Shown here: one piece after another, positions 27,001-36,028 of the stretch
How the letters are laid out: every line of letters begins with the position of its first letter
How positions within the stretch are numbered: the stretch's first letter is position 1
Assembly (NCBI GenBank): GCA_965243615.1
Contig: CBDEVO010000001.1
Span: 1 to 64,000, forward strand
Direction of reading: 5' to 3'
Source: JAJEEA01 sp965243615
GTDB lineage: Bacteria > Acidobacteriota > Vicinamibacteria > Vicinamibacterales > UBA8438
Length of the DNA stretch: 64,000 nucleotides
The notes under the pieces: model-generated
What the model saw: only the letters and a program-made list of their open reading frames with translations
Databases searched by the model: none
What the model was told of the DNA's origin: nothing
Program-made: the position numbers and the translations under genes

Positions 27001-27655
27001 AAGTCCACGTACAACTCGTAGTGACGTCGGGGTCGTCCTTCAGTCTGAATTGGTACCCTCTCAAGCTGGGGTAGAGCCGCAGCACATCGTCGAGGAAGGT
27101 GTCATGCGAGTGAGGCGAGGAGAAGCCGTCCGTCTGGATTTTCGGGCCATCGCTCCATGGGTTCGGGCGAGATGAGCTGTCGACCCGGCGGTACTCCACC
27201 TGGACCGCCAGAACCGGAGCGGGCGTGAGCCTGAAAGTCCACTCCGGCCTCACGGAGAGGTCGGCAACCCTGGCGCCGCACGTCGGCACGGCGTTCGTGA
27301 CGGACAGCACGGGCGACTGCGCCGCGGCCTGCACTGCGGCTAGGCAATGCGCCGCGAGGAAACAGATCGCGATGCGGATGACGGTCGCGGGGCGGATGGC
27401 CGGTTCGGCCGCCGGTTGGCGGCGTCCATCCACGGGTCGCGCTACTAGTAGCAGAAGGGAAAAGCGGGCCGGCAACTCGATGGCGAGGTGATCGAGGTCC
27501 TTCAACCGCGACGGCGCGTCGATCGACCGAGCGAGCCGGGTCTCGAGCCGGCCGCGGAGCAAGTCGAAGCCGGGGCGCCTGCTTCCGCCGAGGCGCCTTC
27601 GAGCTCCCGCCTCCGCCACTTTCACAGATATCATGTCTCGGGGTATCGGCGGCAA
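26513..27655 (-). CDS. N-terminal part of the Calx-beta surface protein, ending at a frameshift
   Basis: Contains a secretion signal-like stretch IRIAICFLAAHCLAAVQAAA with likely cleavage before QSPVLSV. A unique domain with a Cys pair follows, then two Calx-beta units (VRPNPVTEGSTVEVRARTNI; AAPNPVTEGSSVTVTARLSA). The frame ends at ADSAEAHRPLR. The real continuation (AEAGDYGAPPSITITAG) is in another frame of 21615-26384. The cause is a 38-bp insertion made by repeating GCCTCGGCCGAATCCGCC (starts at 26494 and 26532). The start codon is uncertain: the ATG at 27655 would leave a long extension before the signal sequence. Confidence 0.65.
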   Translation of the reverse strand: MPPIPRDMISVKVAEAGARRRLGGSRRPGFDLLRGRLETRLARSIDAPSRLKDLDHLAIELPARFSLLLLVARPVDGRRQPAAEPAIRPATVIRIAICFLAAHCLAAVQAAAQSPVLSVTNAVPTCGARVADLSVRPEWTFRLTPAPVLAVQVEYRRVDSSSRPNPWSDGPKIQTDGFSSPHSHDTFLDDVLRLYPSLRGYQFRLKDDPDVTTSCTWTFVPVVSLSVRPNPVTEGSTVEVRARTNIPVRDRVIIPLTLTAGTAETGDYGALASITIDSGLTSGTGTITTTDDADQDDETFTVALGSLPSSVLAGATNSVQVTITDGDAPAPSVSLSAAPNPVTEGSSVTVTARLSAALSSDVAIPLTLTADSAEAHRPLR

Positions 27656-28039
27656 CGCCCCGAAACTTCACACCACATCACGGATTTTCTCGATTCGACT
27701 CGCACCGCAAGGACAAGCTGACCTGCAAGCGCGCGGCTGCGGCCGGCGGGTCGGTGGACACCTCCGAGGAAATGGCCAAGTCGATGTTGGTCATGTGCGG
27801 ACGGCCTGCAGCACCCTGGACGTGGCGGCGGCGACCTGCGACGGTGCGGCCGTAAGAGCGCGGCCGAGGTCGTGAAGCCGGCGTCCTGATGGTGGCTCGG
27901 CAGGGCGAGGCACGCGTGGTACAGACAGACACGTCGGCCTACATGTGGCCCGTCGGCGCAGTACCCTGGCGCGATTTCCTGAGAACACGAATGCGCATGG
28001 GTAGATTGACTCCGTTGGGCGTCTACATAATTTCACTTG
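27656..28039. other. Intergenic region upstream of the Calx-beta gene
   Basis: No convincing gene is seen. The segment separates the surface-protein gene from copy 2 of the palindromic element and should contain the promoter of the minus-strand gene. No clear -10/-35 pair could be chosen. Confidence 0.35.
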
Positions 28040-28320
28040 CCAGTGACCCGATCCATGGTAGCCATCGACTTGACCCAACTACCACGTCCAGCGCGACCCT
28101 GATTTCACGCTCCCTACATCTCAAACTACTGACAGATAGTCATTTAACCCAAGATGACCCACAGGTTTGGGTCACGACCCGTACGAAGGACCCACACCTG
28201 AGCGACCCCGCTACGTACTACTTTTTCTGACCCAGAGCGTGAAACCAAGGTGTCACTCCTGGGTCAGCACCGCGGGGTCGCTCAGGCTGGACTCGTCCGC
28301 TCCGCGGAAGTTGAGAATGT
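28040..28320 (+). repeat. Nested-palindrome element, copy 2 (TGACCCA variant)
   Basis: TGACCCAA at 28071 and TTGGGTCA at 28167. Outer arms CCTGAGCGACCCCGC (28197-28211) and GCGGGGTCGCTCAGG (28272-28286). Inner arms CTGACCCAG (28227-28235) and CTGGGTCAG (28259-28267). It is followed by a short frame starting ATGCCCCGAC at 28325. Confidence 0.85.
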
Positions 28321-28324
28321 GGTA

Positions 28325-28516
28325 ATGCCCCGACAACGGTCCGGGGCCCGGTACCGAGGCGTCCACCGACACCGCACCGCCTTGACGGCGGACGACCGGC
28401 GCCAGGTCGAGGAGCTCATGGTGCGCTGGGCGGCACAACGTCGCGGCGCGCGAGTGGAACGTCTCGCGAGGCGTATGGGCCGGACAGCGGTGACGGCCCG
28501 GATCAGCTCGCCCTCG
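28325..28516 (+). pseudogene. Fragment starting MPRQRSGARYRGV with a helix-turn-helix-like segment
   Basis: Reads MPRQRSGARYRGVHRHRTAL, then ADDRRQVEELMVRWAAQRRG and VERLARRMGRTAVTARI, which looks like a DNA-binding helix-turn-helix. After about 28500 the sequence becomes the reverse strand of a resolvase fragment, so the gene is cut. A more decayed version follows element copy 1 (21404-21520). The ATGCCCCGAC start is also seen after copy 3. Confidence 0.35.
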
Positions 28517-28735
28517 GCCAGCGCCGCGAAGATGCCGAACACGAGGCGGCCGCATATCCCCCTTGCACAGGGGCGGCAGCTGTCGAGGCCAGCCGGATCG
28601 TCGCGGACACCGGCGAGGTCGTGGCAGACGTCGACCTCATCGACGCCAGCCGTCTCCAGGACATCGCGCTGCCGGTCCAGCCACTGCGAGCCGTCGGTCT
28701 TCGAGACGACGCGGGTGCAGGTCAAGACGCCGCGG
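28475..28735 (-). pseudogene. Serine recombinase (resolvase) fragment with internal deletion
   Basis: The minus strand reads RVVSKTDGSQWLDRQRDVLE, TAGVDEVDVCHDLAGVRDDP and AGLD. It then jumps to GRLVFGIFAALAEGELIR, the typical end of a resolvase catalytic domain (normally GKLVFGIFAALAEFERELI). The catalytic centre and most of the domain are missing. A second copy of the N-terminal part is at 47866-48000 in the other arm of the inverted repeat. Confidence 0.7.
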
Positions 28736-28789
28736 CCCGCGTGCGGGTCTGCCAGCCCGCTGCTTCGGGGGCGTGCCGCCTCATCCTCC

Positions 28790-29416
28790 CGCTGATTCAC
28801 GCCGTGCCAGGTCGGGAGGTTGGCTTGCACGCACAGTCGTCCCATCCGCCCCCGCAGCGGGTCAAGGGCGACCCGCTCCGAACGCCGGCAGCCGCCGGCG
28901 GGGCGGACGCCGCCCACGGCCGGACCTGGAACGGCGGTCCGGCCTCAATCCCGTGGCCGTGAAGAGCGACGGCCCCGGGATGGGCGGCGATCCCCTGCCC
29001 TTGCGACGGCGCACCCGGCCGGCCTGAAGAACGGGCCGGCCAGACGGGTGCGCCTCTCGCAGATTCCGGCGTCAAGGACGGCGACCGCGAGGGCGGTCGC
29101 CGCCGCTGAACGCCCGGGGCGACGAATCTCCGCTTTCCACCTTGCCGGCGCCGGCAAAGAACGCGGCTTCGCCGCAGGCCGGCACTTCCTCGCCACCACC
29201 ACCGCCGTGCCCGACGAGAGAACCGCTCTCTCAGGCCGGCCGGCCTGAACGCCGGCGCCGAAAACCATCGGCTGGTCGATTAGCCGCCCCGGGCAGCGGT
29301 CCCCTGCGGGGCTCCCTGACTCCGGAATCGCGGGCAGGGGTCCTCCGGCGCGACGTGTGCGCCCGAGCGCGGGTCGGCATGAGGCCGGACGCGACTCGCC
29401 GCAGGAGGAGTGAACG
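28790..29416. other. Unassigned stretch inside the inverted repeat
   Basis: No frame with protein character on either strand. Several GC-rich self-complementary runs occur. The same sequence is conserved in the other arm, 47170-47800. Conservation without a reading frame may simply reflect recent duplication. A strong AGGAGGAG ribosome binding site closes it at 29403-29410. Confidence 0.4.
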
Positions 29417-30142
29417 ATGGCCAGCACCCGCGTCCGCAGCCCGAGGAGGAACCGGTTCCGCGACGGCGACGGGTCCGTCGAACGGCCGAGCCGACAGGGG
29501 AATCTGTTTCCCGAGGACCGGCCGATACGAGTCGGCTCCGAGATCGTCGTCCGCTCGATCGACAGCGGCGGCTCGACCATCCGCGCTCTGCGGGTGACGA
29601 CGAGCTTGCGCCTGCAGGGCTCGGCGCTGGCCGCGGCGCTCGCGAGCCCGGCCGTGAGCTCGGCCCTCGCCGACGTGTCGTATCGCACCGGCGCCGGCCA
29701 CACGACGGGGCTATCCGTCGTCTACCAGCAGGTCGAGCCGCTGACGACGGTCGTCCGCGAGTCGGCCGTGAGCGCCGGGCAGGAGTTCGAGGTCGCGTGG
29801 CGAGGCGCCGACGGCCTCCTCGACCAGATGCCGGACCCCGAGCCCATCGACGGCAGTCCGACGCGCGCCGCCGTCGACTGGCACGAGGTGGCGAAGCGCG
29901 CTCCCGACATCGACGACGAGCGCTCGATGCCGGCCCTCGCCGACCGGAAGGTTCTGCGCCGGCGCGGCCGCGTGACGGTGAGGCGCGGGTTCCTGCGCCC
30001 ACCGATGTCGGCCGAGGCCGTCGCGCGCATGGTCGAGCTTCGCGCCCAGGGCCTCGGCTTCAAGCGTATCGCGCGGGCGGTCGGCTGCGCGCCCATCACC
30101 GTGTCCCGCTACCTGCGCAGCTTCGAGGAGGCGAGCCGTTGA
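29417..30142 (+). CDS. DNA-binding protein with C-terminal helix-turn-helix, function unknown (241 aa, copy A)
   Basis: Starts seven bases after AGGAGGAG. Residues 1-150 are unassigned and beta-rich (IRVGSEIVVRSIDSGGSTIR, then YRTGAGHTTGLSVVYQQVEP). The C-terminus SAEAVARMVELRAQGLGFKR, IARAVGCAPITVSRYLRSF, is a resolvase- or Hin-type helix-turn-helix. A 242-residue twin is encoded at 46432-47160 on the other strand. A decayed relative of the N-terminal motif is at 58268. It lies in a repeat with recombinase fragments, so it may be a mobile-element regulator or recombination accessory factor (inference). Confidence 0.7.
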   Translation: MASTRVRSPRRNRFRDGDGSVERPSRQGNLFPEDRPIRVGSEIVVRSIDSGGSTIRALRVTTSLRLQGSALAAALASPAVSSALADVSYRTGAGHTTGLSVVYQQVEPLTTVVRESAVSAGQEFEVAWRGADGLLDQMPDPEPIDGSPTRAAVDWHEVAKRAPDIDDERSMPALADRKVLRRRGRVTVRRGFLRPPMSAEAVARMVELRAQGLGFKRIARAVGCAPITVSRYLRSFEEASR

Positions 30143-30263
30143 CCGGGTAGTGTTCCGAACGGTGTCACGCTCCGGCATCGCGCCGGGGCGTGACTCGTCG
30201 GCTCGTCCGAACGCTTGCCCGGCGGAACGACGAGCTAACCTTGCGAGGTGGCGCGATGACTGG

Positions 30264-30479
30264 TCAGCGTCCGGGCCGGCGCGGCCCGAGGCCGCGCGTC
30301 TTCACGAAGCTGTAAAGCGCCGTGCGCGACACGCCCGTGAGCTTCGCGATGGCGATCTTGGAGACGCCCATCTCGAGGAAGCGCCGGATGTCGTCCTCGC
30401 GGCCGTCGAGGCGCGAGACGCCCAGCGAGCCCTTCGGGCGGCCGAGCTTCCGGCCCAAGGCGTCCAGGGTCTTCAGCAT
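30264..30479 (-). CDS. C-terminal fragment of a serine recombinase (helix-turn-helix)
   Basis: LGRKLGRPKGSLGVSRLDGR, then REDDIRRFLEMGVSKIAIAK and LTGVSRTALYSFVKTRGL, is the classic C-terminal DNA-binding domain of resolvases. There is no catalytic domain upstream: the sequence before the Met at 30479 is unrelated. As it stands it could make a 71-residue DNA-binding peptide, but it is probably a relic. Confidence 0.6.
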   Translation of the reverse strand: MLKTLDALGRKLGRPKGSLGVSRLDGREDDIRRFLEMGVSKIAIAKLTGVSRTALYSFVKTRGLGPRRPGR

Positions 30480-30529
30480 CGGGAAGCGGGCGCCCTGGAT
30501 GCGGCGGCCCGCGTCTGACGCTGGCGGAC

Positions 30530-30684
30530 TGCCTGCTCGCGAACTCGGACTCGGCAGCACCGCCTTGGTATCGCCGGCCGAGGCGCGGGAGAGGGCACTA
30601 TCGAACCGCAGGCTCGCTCGTGAGGGCGGCGACCCCCTGGCCGACCCTGGCCGAGAAGCGCCGCGCCGAGGAGTGGTACTCTGA
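30530..30684 (+). pseudogene. N-terminal fragment of a DUF4102-type integrase
   Basis: Plus-strand peptide ARELGLGSTALVSPAEARER, then ALSNRRLAREGGDPLA, matches the arm-binding domain of the integrases at 12189 and 51562 (GLGSYALVPLAEAREKALAN). It is the only integrase fragment on the plus strand. It lies just before the helicase gene. Confidence 0.65.
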
Positions 30685-30796
30685 CGGCTCGTCGCCCCGG
30701 CCTGAACAGGCCTGAACAGGGGGTCAACGGGCATAAGGCACCGTCCACACCTCCGGGACCGCCGGAGCCGGCATCACGGAAAGAGCCCGACCCGAC

Positions 30797-33700
30797 ATGG
30801 GGAACGACAGGATTCCAAGGATCGACATCCGCACGCCGAAGACGCTCCAGCAGTTGGCGCGCATCCTGAACCTCGATATCGGCGAAGTCTCCAAGCTGGC
30901 CGAAGGCGTACTGAAGATCGACCGCAAGAGGGCGCGGGACCGCAAGCTCATGCTGTCCATCGAGCAGTGCGAGCAGTTGACCGGCACGATACTGCGGGCG
31001 GCGACGGAGGCTGTCGGCGCGACTCCCAACGGACCGGCGGGGCCGGCGTCCGGCCGGAAACCCAGAGCCCAACCGCTCGACCACGACGGGCGGATGGTGT
31101 TCCGCAAGGACTCGCCCGCCAACGGAGTCGACCTGACATACCCCAGGATGCGCCACCCGCTCCAGGTGCACCCGGACATCTCGGAACGACTGAGGGGCTG
31201 GACCCACCTCTACAGGCGGCTGGGCATCGTGCTCCAGCACCTCGCCGCGCATGGCCGGTCGACCGTCGTCAAGGGCTGTGCGAACGAGAACAGGGGGTGG
31301 CGCCGGTCCCCGCTGGGCGGCAACAACGGCATGCAGTACTACCTGTGGTGGACGCCGGCCTCGAGCCCGCGCGCCCAGCGCCTCGACCTGCCGGAGAACG
31401 CCATCGTCGTTCGGGACGTGAGACATCACGATGACCACACCCCGCTCGCGACCGGCCCCCTCGGCGACTATCTGCACCTGGCGACATCGGACGAGCTGAT
31501 CGAGGATATCGCCGGTTCCCCCTGGACGAGGGAGCAGATCGACTTCGTCGACGACCAGACTCCGGTCCGCGTGATCATCGGACGCCCGGGGTCCGGGAAG
31601 ACCACGGTCCTCTGGAAGGCGGTCGAGGCCCGGACCGACGAGCGGGTGCTGTACCTCACGTGGTCGAGCGCTCTCACGCGTCACGCCGAGGAACGGTTCA
31701 GGTCCTTCGCTCCCGTCGGGGTCGACATCGTCGCCCGGGACTTCACGACCTTTCTGGGCGAGTTCCGGCGGGCCGACGTGCCGAGGCAGACGCTCGGCGA
31801 GAGCCGGAAGAAGTTCCGGAACGCGCTGACGAGACTCGGCCGGGACGCCGGCCCGTGGGCGAGGCGCCCGCACGCGCTTCACGCCGAGCTGCGCGGCTTC
31901 TTCTTCGGCCGGGCCGCGCCCGGCAACACACGAGCCGCGGGCGACGGCGCCATCGCCCGTCTCCACGACGACGCGTACGCCGAGCTGCGGGGCGATTACG
32001 AGGGCGTGGGCGAGAAGGCCGCCAAGGCCCTCCTGAGAGTGACCCAGCCACTCCTGCGGGACCGGGACCGGCTGACGGGCATCTTCCCGGAGCTCGCCGC
32101 CGCCACCGAGGCCGTCGAGCGGCTGCGCCAGGACCGGATCCCGGCGGGATTCGAGAGCTTCGACCGCATCGTGGTCGACGAGGTTCAGGACCTCACACTT
32201 CTCGAGACCGCGGTCGTGGTGGAGCTGTGCCGGGCAATCGGACGAGCCCGCGGCTGCTCTCCCTGGCTGTTGATGGCGGGCGACGCCGGACAGACCGTGA
32301 GGCCCACGAGCTTCGAATGGGCGCCGTTGAACGACCTGCTGAGCAGGCGCATGCGGCGACCGGCCGAGTTCCACCTCGAAGAGCACCTCCGTTGCCCGAG
32401 CCGCATCGCGGAGGTCGTGGAGCGGGCGTCCGACCACTACACCGTCGTCGAGAAGGAGGCCCGTCCGACCAAGCAGCATCGACAGAAGAGCGCCGAGCAT
32501 GTCGACGCGCAACTGATCCACGTCCACGTGCCCGAAGCCGCCGAGGCGGTGCGGCTCCTCAAGGGGCTCGACGAGACCGACGATGTCGCGGTCCTCTCCC
32601 CAAGGGACGACGCTCCCCCGTGGGTGCCCGTGGAACTCCGACCGATGGTGCTCACGCCGGAGGAGGCCAAGGGCCTCGAGTACCAGTCGGTGTGCGTGCT
32701 CGATCCGGGCCCGGTGCTCTCGAGCCTCTCGCCCGGGAACCGGGCGTACGGGGTGGACGCAGAGCTCGATCAGCCCGCCACCCGTACGGCGATCGACCAC
32801 CTGCGGGTCACGCTGAGCCGCGCGACGGAGACGCTGGTGTTCATCGACGTCATGGGAAGCGAGGCCGACCTGCACCTGAGCGGGGCCCTGCTCGGAGACC
32901 CGGCGCCGTACAGCCCCGACGACCTGCTCGACCACCTGTCGCACGCCGACGCGTCCCCCGAAGAGCGCGTGCTCGCCCGGACGAGCGACGCGCGGGGACT
33001 GATTGACGCCGCGCCGCACCGGGCATGGCAGAGAGCCTGCCAGGCGGTCCGCCTGCTCGGCGACCAGGCGCTGCCGAACGGCGTGGCCGATCAGGCGGTT
33101 CGGAACGACGCCCGCCGCACGCTGCTCGAGACGGCGGCACGCCTCATGGTGGACGGAGTTCCGGAAGGCGTCCAGCGAAACGAGATCACGCACATGGGCT
33201 ACCAGGCCATCGCGGGGCTCGAACCGGGACCGCTCACCCCAGGCGGAACCGGTGAGAAGCAGGGCGAACGTCCGCACCAACCGACGCTGAGCGGACTGGA
33301 GCCCGGAGAAGCAGCCGAACCGCGCGGAAGGGAACCGCCGCAGCCGGGGGCGCTCACCCACATGTTGCGGAAGCAGCACCGCCAGGCACTCGAGGAACTC
33401 GATTACTGGACCGCGAACCGGGACGAGTTCCCGCCGTTCGCACTGCTCGAAGCCGTCCGGCGGCTGAGGACGCTCGAGACCGACGGCGGGAGCTGGCTGC
33501 AGCCGGCGCTGCTCTCAGCCGCTCAGACCCTCAGGGACGGGCTGACGGCCGGCACCGCCGACCCCGACGCCGCGCTGCTTTTCGCCAAACCCGATCCCGG
33601 CCTCGTCGAGACGTGGCTCCGGATCACCGGCTACGCCGGAGACGTTCAGGCGCGGGCCAAGGCCCTGACCGCCAAGGCGTTCGACACCGTTCTCTCGAGC

Positions 33701-34096
33701 GGCGGCCACGACGAACCCGCCGCCGAGCGGCGGTCGCGACTGAGAGACGCCGAGTCCCTGCTGGACAAGATCCGGCCCGACCCCGTACGGCTCGGCCGCC
33801 TCCGGGAGGCCCAGGAACGCCCGTGGGAGGCGGCCGAGGCCTACGAACACGCGAACCGGCCCAAGGACGTGCTGCGCGTGCTCCGGAACGCCGGCGCGTG
33901 GGAGCGGGCGGTCGAACTCGCGGAAGGAGAGATCCGGGCCGACCTCGAATGGCTGCTCAAGCTGAAGGCCCTGGTCGCCGAGAGACCTCCCAGGCAGAAC
34001 CGCCGACTCCGGAACGGTGAGCGCGACCGGCTCGAGAAGCTCCTCGACGAGATCCAGAAGAGACCGCCCCGGAAGACCGCCGCAACCGCGACCTGA
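30797..34096 (+). CDS. Large SF1 (UvrD/Rep-like) helicase with unique N- and C-terminal extensions
   Basis: 1099 residues. Residues 1-70 include a helix-turn-helix-like segment (TLQQLARILNLDIGEVSKLA). Residues 130-250 form an unassigned domain (NGMQYYLWWTPASSPRAQRL, IVVRDVRHHDDHTPL). The helicase core has Walker A GRPGSGKTT (about 261-269), Walker B IVVDEVQDL (about 457-465), GDAGQTVRP (motif III), LEEHLRCPSR (motif IV), KGLEYQSVCVLD (motif V, near 624) and LRVTLSRATETLVFID (motif VI, near 668). The last 300 residues are helical and TPR-like (RPWEAAEAYEHANRPKDVLR). It probably unwinds or translocates on DNA using ATP. A stand-alone giant helicase amid recombinase debris is a plausible anti-phage or DNA-repair factor, but no defence family is recognised. 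Start chosen at the first Met with coding character. Confidence 0.85.
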   Translation: MGNDRIPRIDIRTPKTLQQLARILNLDIGEVSKLAEGVLKIDRKRARDRKLMLSIEQCEQLTGTILRAATEAVGATPNGPAGPASGRKPRAQPLDHDGRMVFRKDSPANGVDLTYPRMRHPLQVHPDISERLRGWTHLYRRLGIVLQHLAAHGRSTVVKGCANENRGWRRSPLGGNNGMQYYLWWTPASSPRAQRLDLPENAIVVRDVRHHDDHTPLATGPLGDYLHLATSDELIEDIAGSPWTREQIDFVDDQTPVRVIIGRPGSGKTTVLWKAVEARTDERVLYLTWSSALTRHAEERFRSFAPVGVDIVARDFTTFLGEFRRADVPRQTLGESRKKFRNALTRLGRDAGPWARRPHALHAELRGFFFGRAAPGNTRAAGDGAIARLHDDAYAELRGDYEGVGEKAAKALLRVTQPLLRDRDRLTGIFPELAAATEAVERLRQDRIPAGFESFDRIVVDEVQDLTLLETAVVVELCRAIGRARGCSPWLLMAGDAGQTVRPTSFEWAPLNDLLSRRMRRPAEFHLEEHLRCPSRIAEVVERASDHYTVVEKEARPTKQHRQKSAEHVDAQLIHVHVPEAAEAVRLLKGLDETDDVAVLSPRDDAPPWVPVELRPMVLTPEEAKGLEYQSVCVLDPGPVLSSLSPGNRAYGVDAELDQPATRTAIDHLRVTLSRATETLVFIDVMGSEADLHLSGALLGDPAPYSPDDLLDHLSHADASPEERVLARTSDARGLIDAAPHRAWQRACQAVRLLGDQALPNGVADQAVRNDARRTLLETAARLMVDGVPEGVQRNEITHMGYQAIAGLEPGPLTPGGTGEKQGERPHQPTLSGLEPGEAAEPRGREPPQPGALTHMLRKQHRQALEELDYWTANRDEFPPFALLEAVRRLRTLETDGGSWLQPALLSAAQTLRDGLTAGTADPDAALLFAKPDPGLVETWLRITGYAGDVQARAKALTAKAFDTVLSSGGHDEPAAERRSRLRDAESLLDKIRPDPVRLGRLREAQERPWEAAEAYEHANRPKDVLRVLRNAGAWERAVELAEGEIRADLEWLLKLKALVAERPPRQNRRLRNGERDRLEKLLDEIQKRPPRKTAATAT

Positions 34097-34145
34097 ACCG
34101 CGCCGCGTTGACATCCCCACCGCAGGACCACTACCCTCCGTCGCC

Positions 34146-34454
34146 ATGAATGCCATAGCACAGGCCATTGCCGACCGCCAAAGCGAGATCGACCGCCTCC
34201 AGATGGAGATCAAGGCGCTGACCGACGCCGAGCGCATCCTTGGAGCGTCCGTCGCACCATCGTCTCCGTCCAGGTCGCGCCGCTCTTCGCGCGGCTCTTT
34301 CTCGACCAGCAAGGCGACCGCCGCCGCCAAGAGCAAGCCCGAGGTCAAGCCCGAGAGGAAGCGCCGGCCGATGACGGCGGCGGAGAAGAAGGCCGTGTCG
34401 GAACGCATGACCGCCTACTGGGCCGAAAGGAGGAAGCAGGCCGCCAAGAAGTAG
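34146..34454 (+). CDS. Small basic coiled-coil protein (102 aa), histone-H1-like tail
   Basis: MNAIAQAIADRQSEIDRLQM begins a short coiled coil. It is followed by a Ser/Lys/Arg-rich linker and ends KRRPMTAAEKKAVSERMTAY, WAERRKQAAKK. The basic C-terminus suggests nucleic-acid binding. It lies 50 bases after the helicase gene on the same strand and could be co-transcribed. Family unknown. Confidence 0.65.
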   Translation: MNAIAQAIADRQSEIDRLQMEIKALTDAERILGASVAPSSPSRSRRSSRGSFSTSKATAAAKSKPEVKPERKRRPMTAAEKKAVSERMTAYWAERRKQAAKK

Positions 34455-34641
34455 TTCCCGAGCGCTACGGCGGGCGGTGGCTCGACGGGACTTGACACTC
34501 GGCCATCCTGGCATCCTGCCCATCGTGGGCATCCTGTTCACGGGTTCACAGGGAGCTCACAGGCTTCACAGTTCACAGCCGTGTGACGCCCTGTATGTCT
34601 TGACGCCACAAGGCGGGTTTCGGAGAATCGGTCTCGTCACG

Positions 34642-35265
34642 ATGGGTTCGCGCCAGCAGCCGCCGAGTCCCAGGTTGGAGGACGCAGCCCAGTGCCCCCT
34701 CCTGGAACGCGATCTCGAACAATGGGTCCGCTGCTGCACCTGCCGGTTCCTGCCGGTCGCCCGCCGCGTGGCGGGCGACGACGACGTGGCGCATGACGCG
34801 CTGCAGGAGAGCTGGGTCATCGTGCTGGAGAAGCTCCACCAGTACCGGGGCGGAGTTCCCGCGTGCGGGTGGGTCGGGGCGATCGTGCGCCATGAAGCGC
34901 TGCACGGCGCGACCGCGCGGCGGCGAGAGTCGTCGCTCGACGCGGTCGGCGGCGGGGCGGGCCCGAGGGCGGAGCAGACGGAACGGGCCGGGGCGGTTTG
35001 GGAGTCTCCCGAGGTTTCGGCGTATGCCCGCGAGTTGACCCGCCTGCTGCTGGAGGTGATTGACGAGCTGCCGCCGACGTTCCGCGAGGTGGTGCGCTTG
35101 CGGGACCTGGACGCCCGTCCGCCCGAAGAGGTCGCCCGCCGGTTGCACATCTCCACGCGGAACGTGGCGGTTCGGCTGCATCGAGCCCACAAGCTGCTTC
35201 GTCCGCGCCTGCTGCGTCGCATCGCCGGCGCCGAAGCCAGCCGGTCCACCCCCAAAAAACTGTAA
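34642..35265 (+). CDS. ECF-type RNA polymerase sigma factor
   Basis: 207 residues from the ATG at 34642; the frame is open further upstream. Region 2: FLPVARRVAGDDDVAHDALQ, ESWVIVLEKLHQYRGGVPAC. Region 4: LPPTFREVVRLRDLDARPPE, EVARRLHISTRNVAVRLHRA, HKLLRPRLL. No anti-sigma gene is adjacent. The next gene, 88 bases downstream, encodes a secreted VWA-TPR protein, an arrangement typical for extracytoplasmic functions, so it may drive that gene (inference). Confidence 0.85.
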   Translation: MGSRQQPPSPRLEDAAQCPLLERDLEQWVRCCTCRFLPVARRVAGDDDVAHDALQESWVIVLEKLHQYRGGVPACGWVGAIVRHEALHGATARRRESSLDAVGGGAGPRAEQTERAGAVWESPEVSAYARELTRLLLEVIDELPPTFREVVRLRDLDARPPEEVARRLHISTRNVAVRLHRAHKLLRPRLLRRIAGAEASRSTPKKL

Positions 35266-35353
35266 TCTGACCCCTCCCCGAACTCTCTTACAGAGTGAAC
35301 CCCCGACAACCCGAAGACCGGGCTGCCGGGATCTGCCGGAAAGGGGGAGCGGG

Positions 35354-36028
35354 ATGAGGACGAGCAGCACGGGGTACAGCGGAACGGGATGGGTGGTACG
35401 GTTCGTCACCGGCCTCGCATTGGCCGGGTCCATGAGCAGCCAACGATTCGTTCTTCTGTTCAGCATCGTTCTGGCTGTCGCCCTGACCGTCGGGCTGGCC
35501 GGCGGGATCGTCGAGGCGAAGGACGTCGAACGGTTCATCAAGGTGACCGACCCCGACGGCGAGCCGGTGACCGACCTTGGTCCGGGCGACTTCACCATCG
35601 AGCACGACGGCGAACGGGTCGACGTCACGCGCGTCGAGCTCGTCGACCAGCCGTTGCGGGTGGCCCTGATCGTCGACGACGCGGACGGCGCGCTGCCGTT
35701 CTTCCGGTATTTCCGCGTCTACCTCCCGAGGTTCGTGCAGGCCCTGCCCGAGGGCAGCGAGATCGGGCTGGTGCTGCTGTCGGGCCGGCCGCGCATGGTG
35801 GTGGACTTCACCGACGACCACGGTGCCGTGCTCGATGAGCTTGCGCGGTTCTTCGTGCAAGAGGATTACGCCGCGGGGTTCTTCGCCGGCCTGGAAGAGA
35901 CAGTGGATCGCTGGGACGACGATCTGCGGTGGCCGGTGCTCGCGGTGGTCACCACGGACGGACCGGCCCAACGTACGCTCACCCAGGGTCGGTACGACGC
36001 CTTCGTGTCAGGCGACAGTGAAAACTGA
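35354..36028 (+). CDS. VWA-domain secreted protein, N-terminal half (gene interrupted)
   Basis: GGGGGAGCGGG precedes the ATG. An N-terminal membrane or signal segment (FVLLFSIVLAVALTVGLAGG) is followed by a VWA-related domain of the acidobacterial type (FIKVTDPDGEPVTDLGPGDF, VALIVDDADGALPFFRYFR, LTQGRYDAFV). The frame then runs into a 74-bp palindrome and stops after SGDSEN. The uninterrupted protein would continue at ERMVDRGAVIHALSLYTQ, encoded from about 36088. The MIDAS is incomplete in what is visible. Probably non-functional, or a truncated secreted domain. Confidence 0.75.
   Translation: MRTSSTGYSGTGWVVRFVTGLALAGSMSSQRFVLLFSIVLAVALTVGLAGGIVEAKDVERFIKVTDPDGEPVTDLGPGDFTIEHDGERVDVTRVELVDQPLRVALIVDDADGALPFFRYFRVYLPRFVQALPEGSEIGLVLLSGRPRMVVDFTDDHGAVLDELARFFVQEDYAAGFFAGLEETVDRWDDDLRWPVLAVVTTDGPAQRTLTQGRYDAFVSGDSEN

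Larger units (their letters stand above)
28590..30205 (+). repeat. Arm A of a ~1.5 kb inverted repeat
   Basis: Nearly identical to the reverse complement of about 46380-47990. It contains a resolvase fragment, an unassigned 600-bp stretch with GC palindromes (AGGCCGGCCGGCCT near 29235), and a 241-residue gene. The outer boundary near 30200 follows GTTCCGAACGGTGTCACGC, also found at 46410. Confidence 0.85.

Noticed and set aside
28590..28795. Apparently conserved plus-strand peptide ending CEPSVFETTRVQVKTPRP and GRAASSSR, seen again near 47785
   Set aside because: It is the antisense of a resolvase fragment (SKTDGSQWLDRQRD) in both arms of the inverted repeat. Conservation is explained by the duplication.
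30473..33379. 968-codon minus-strand open frame opposite the helicase
   Set aside because: The plus strand carries all SF1 helicase motifs in order; the minus frame has none.
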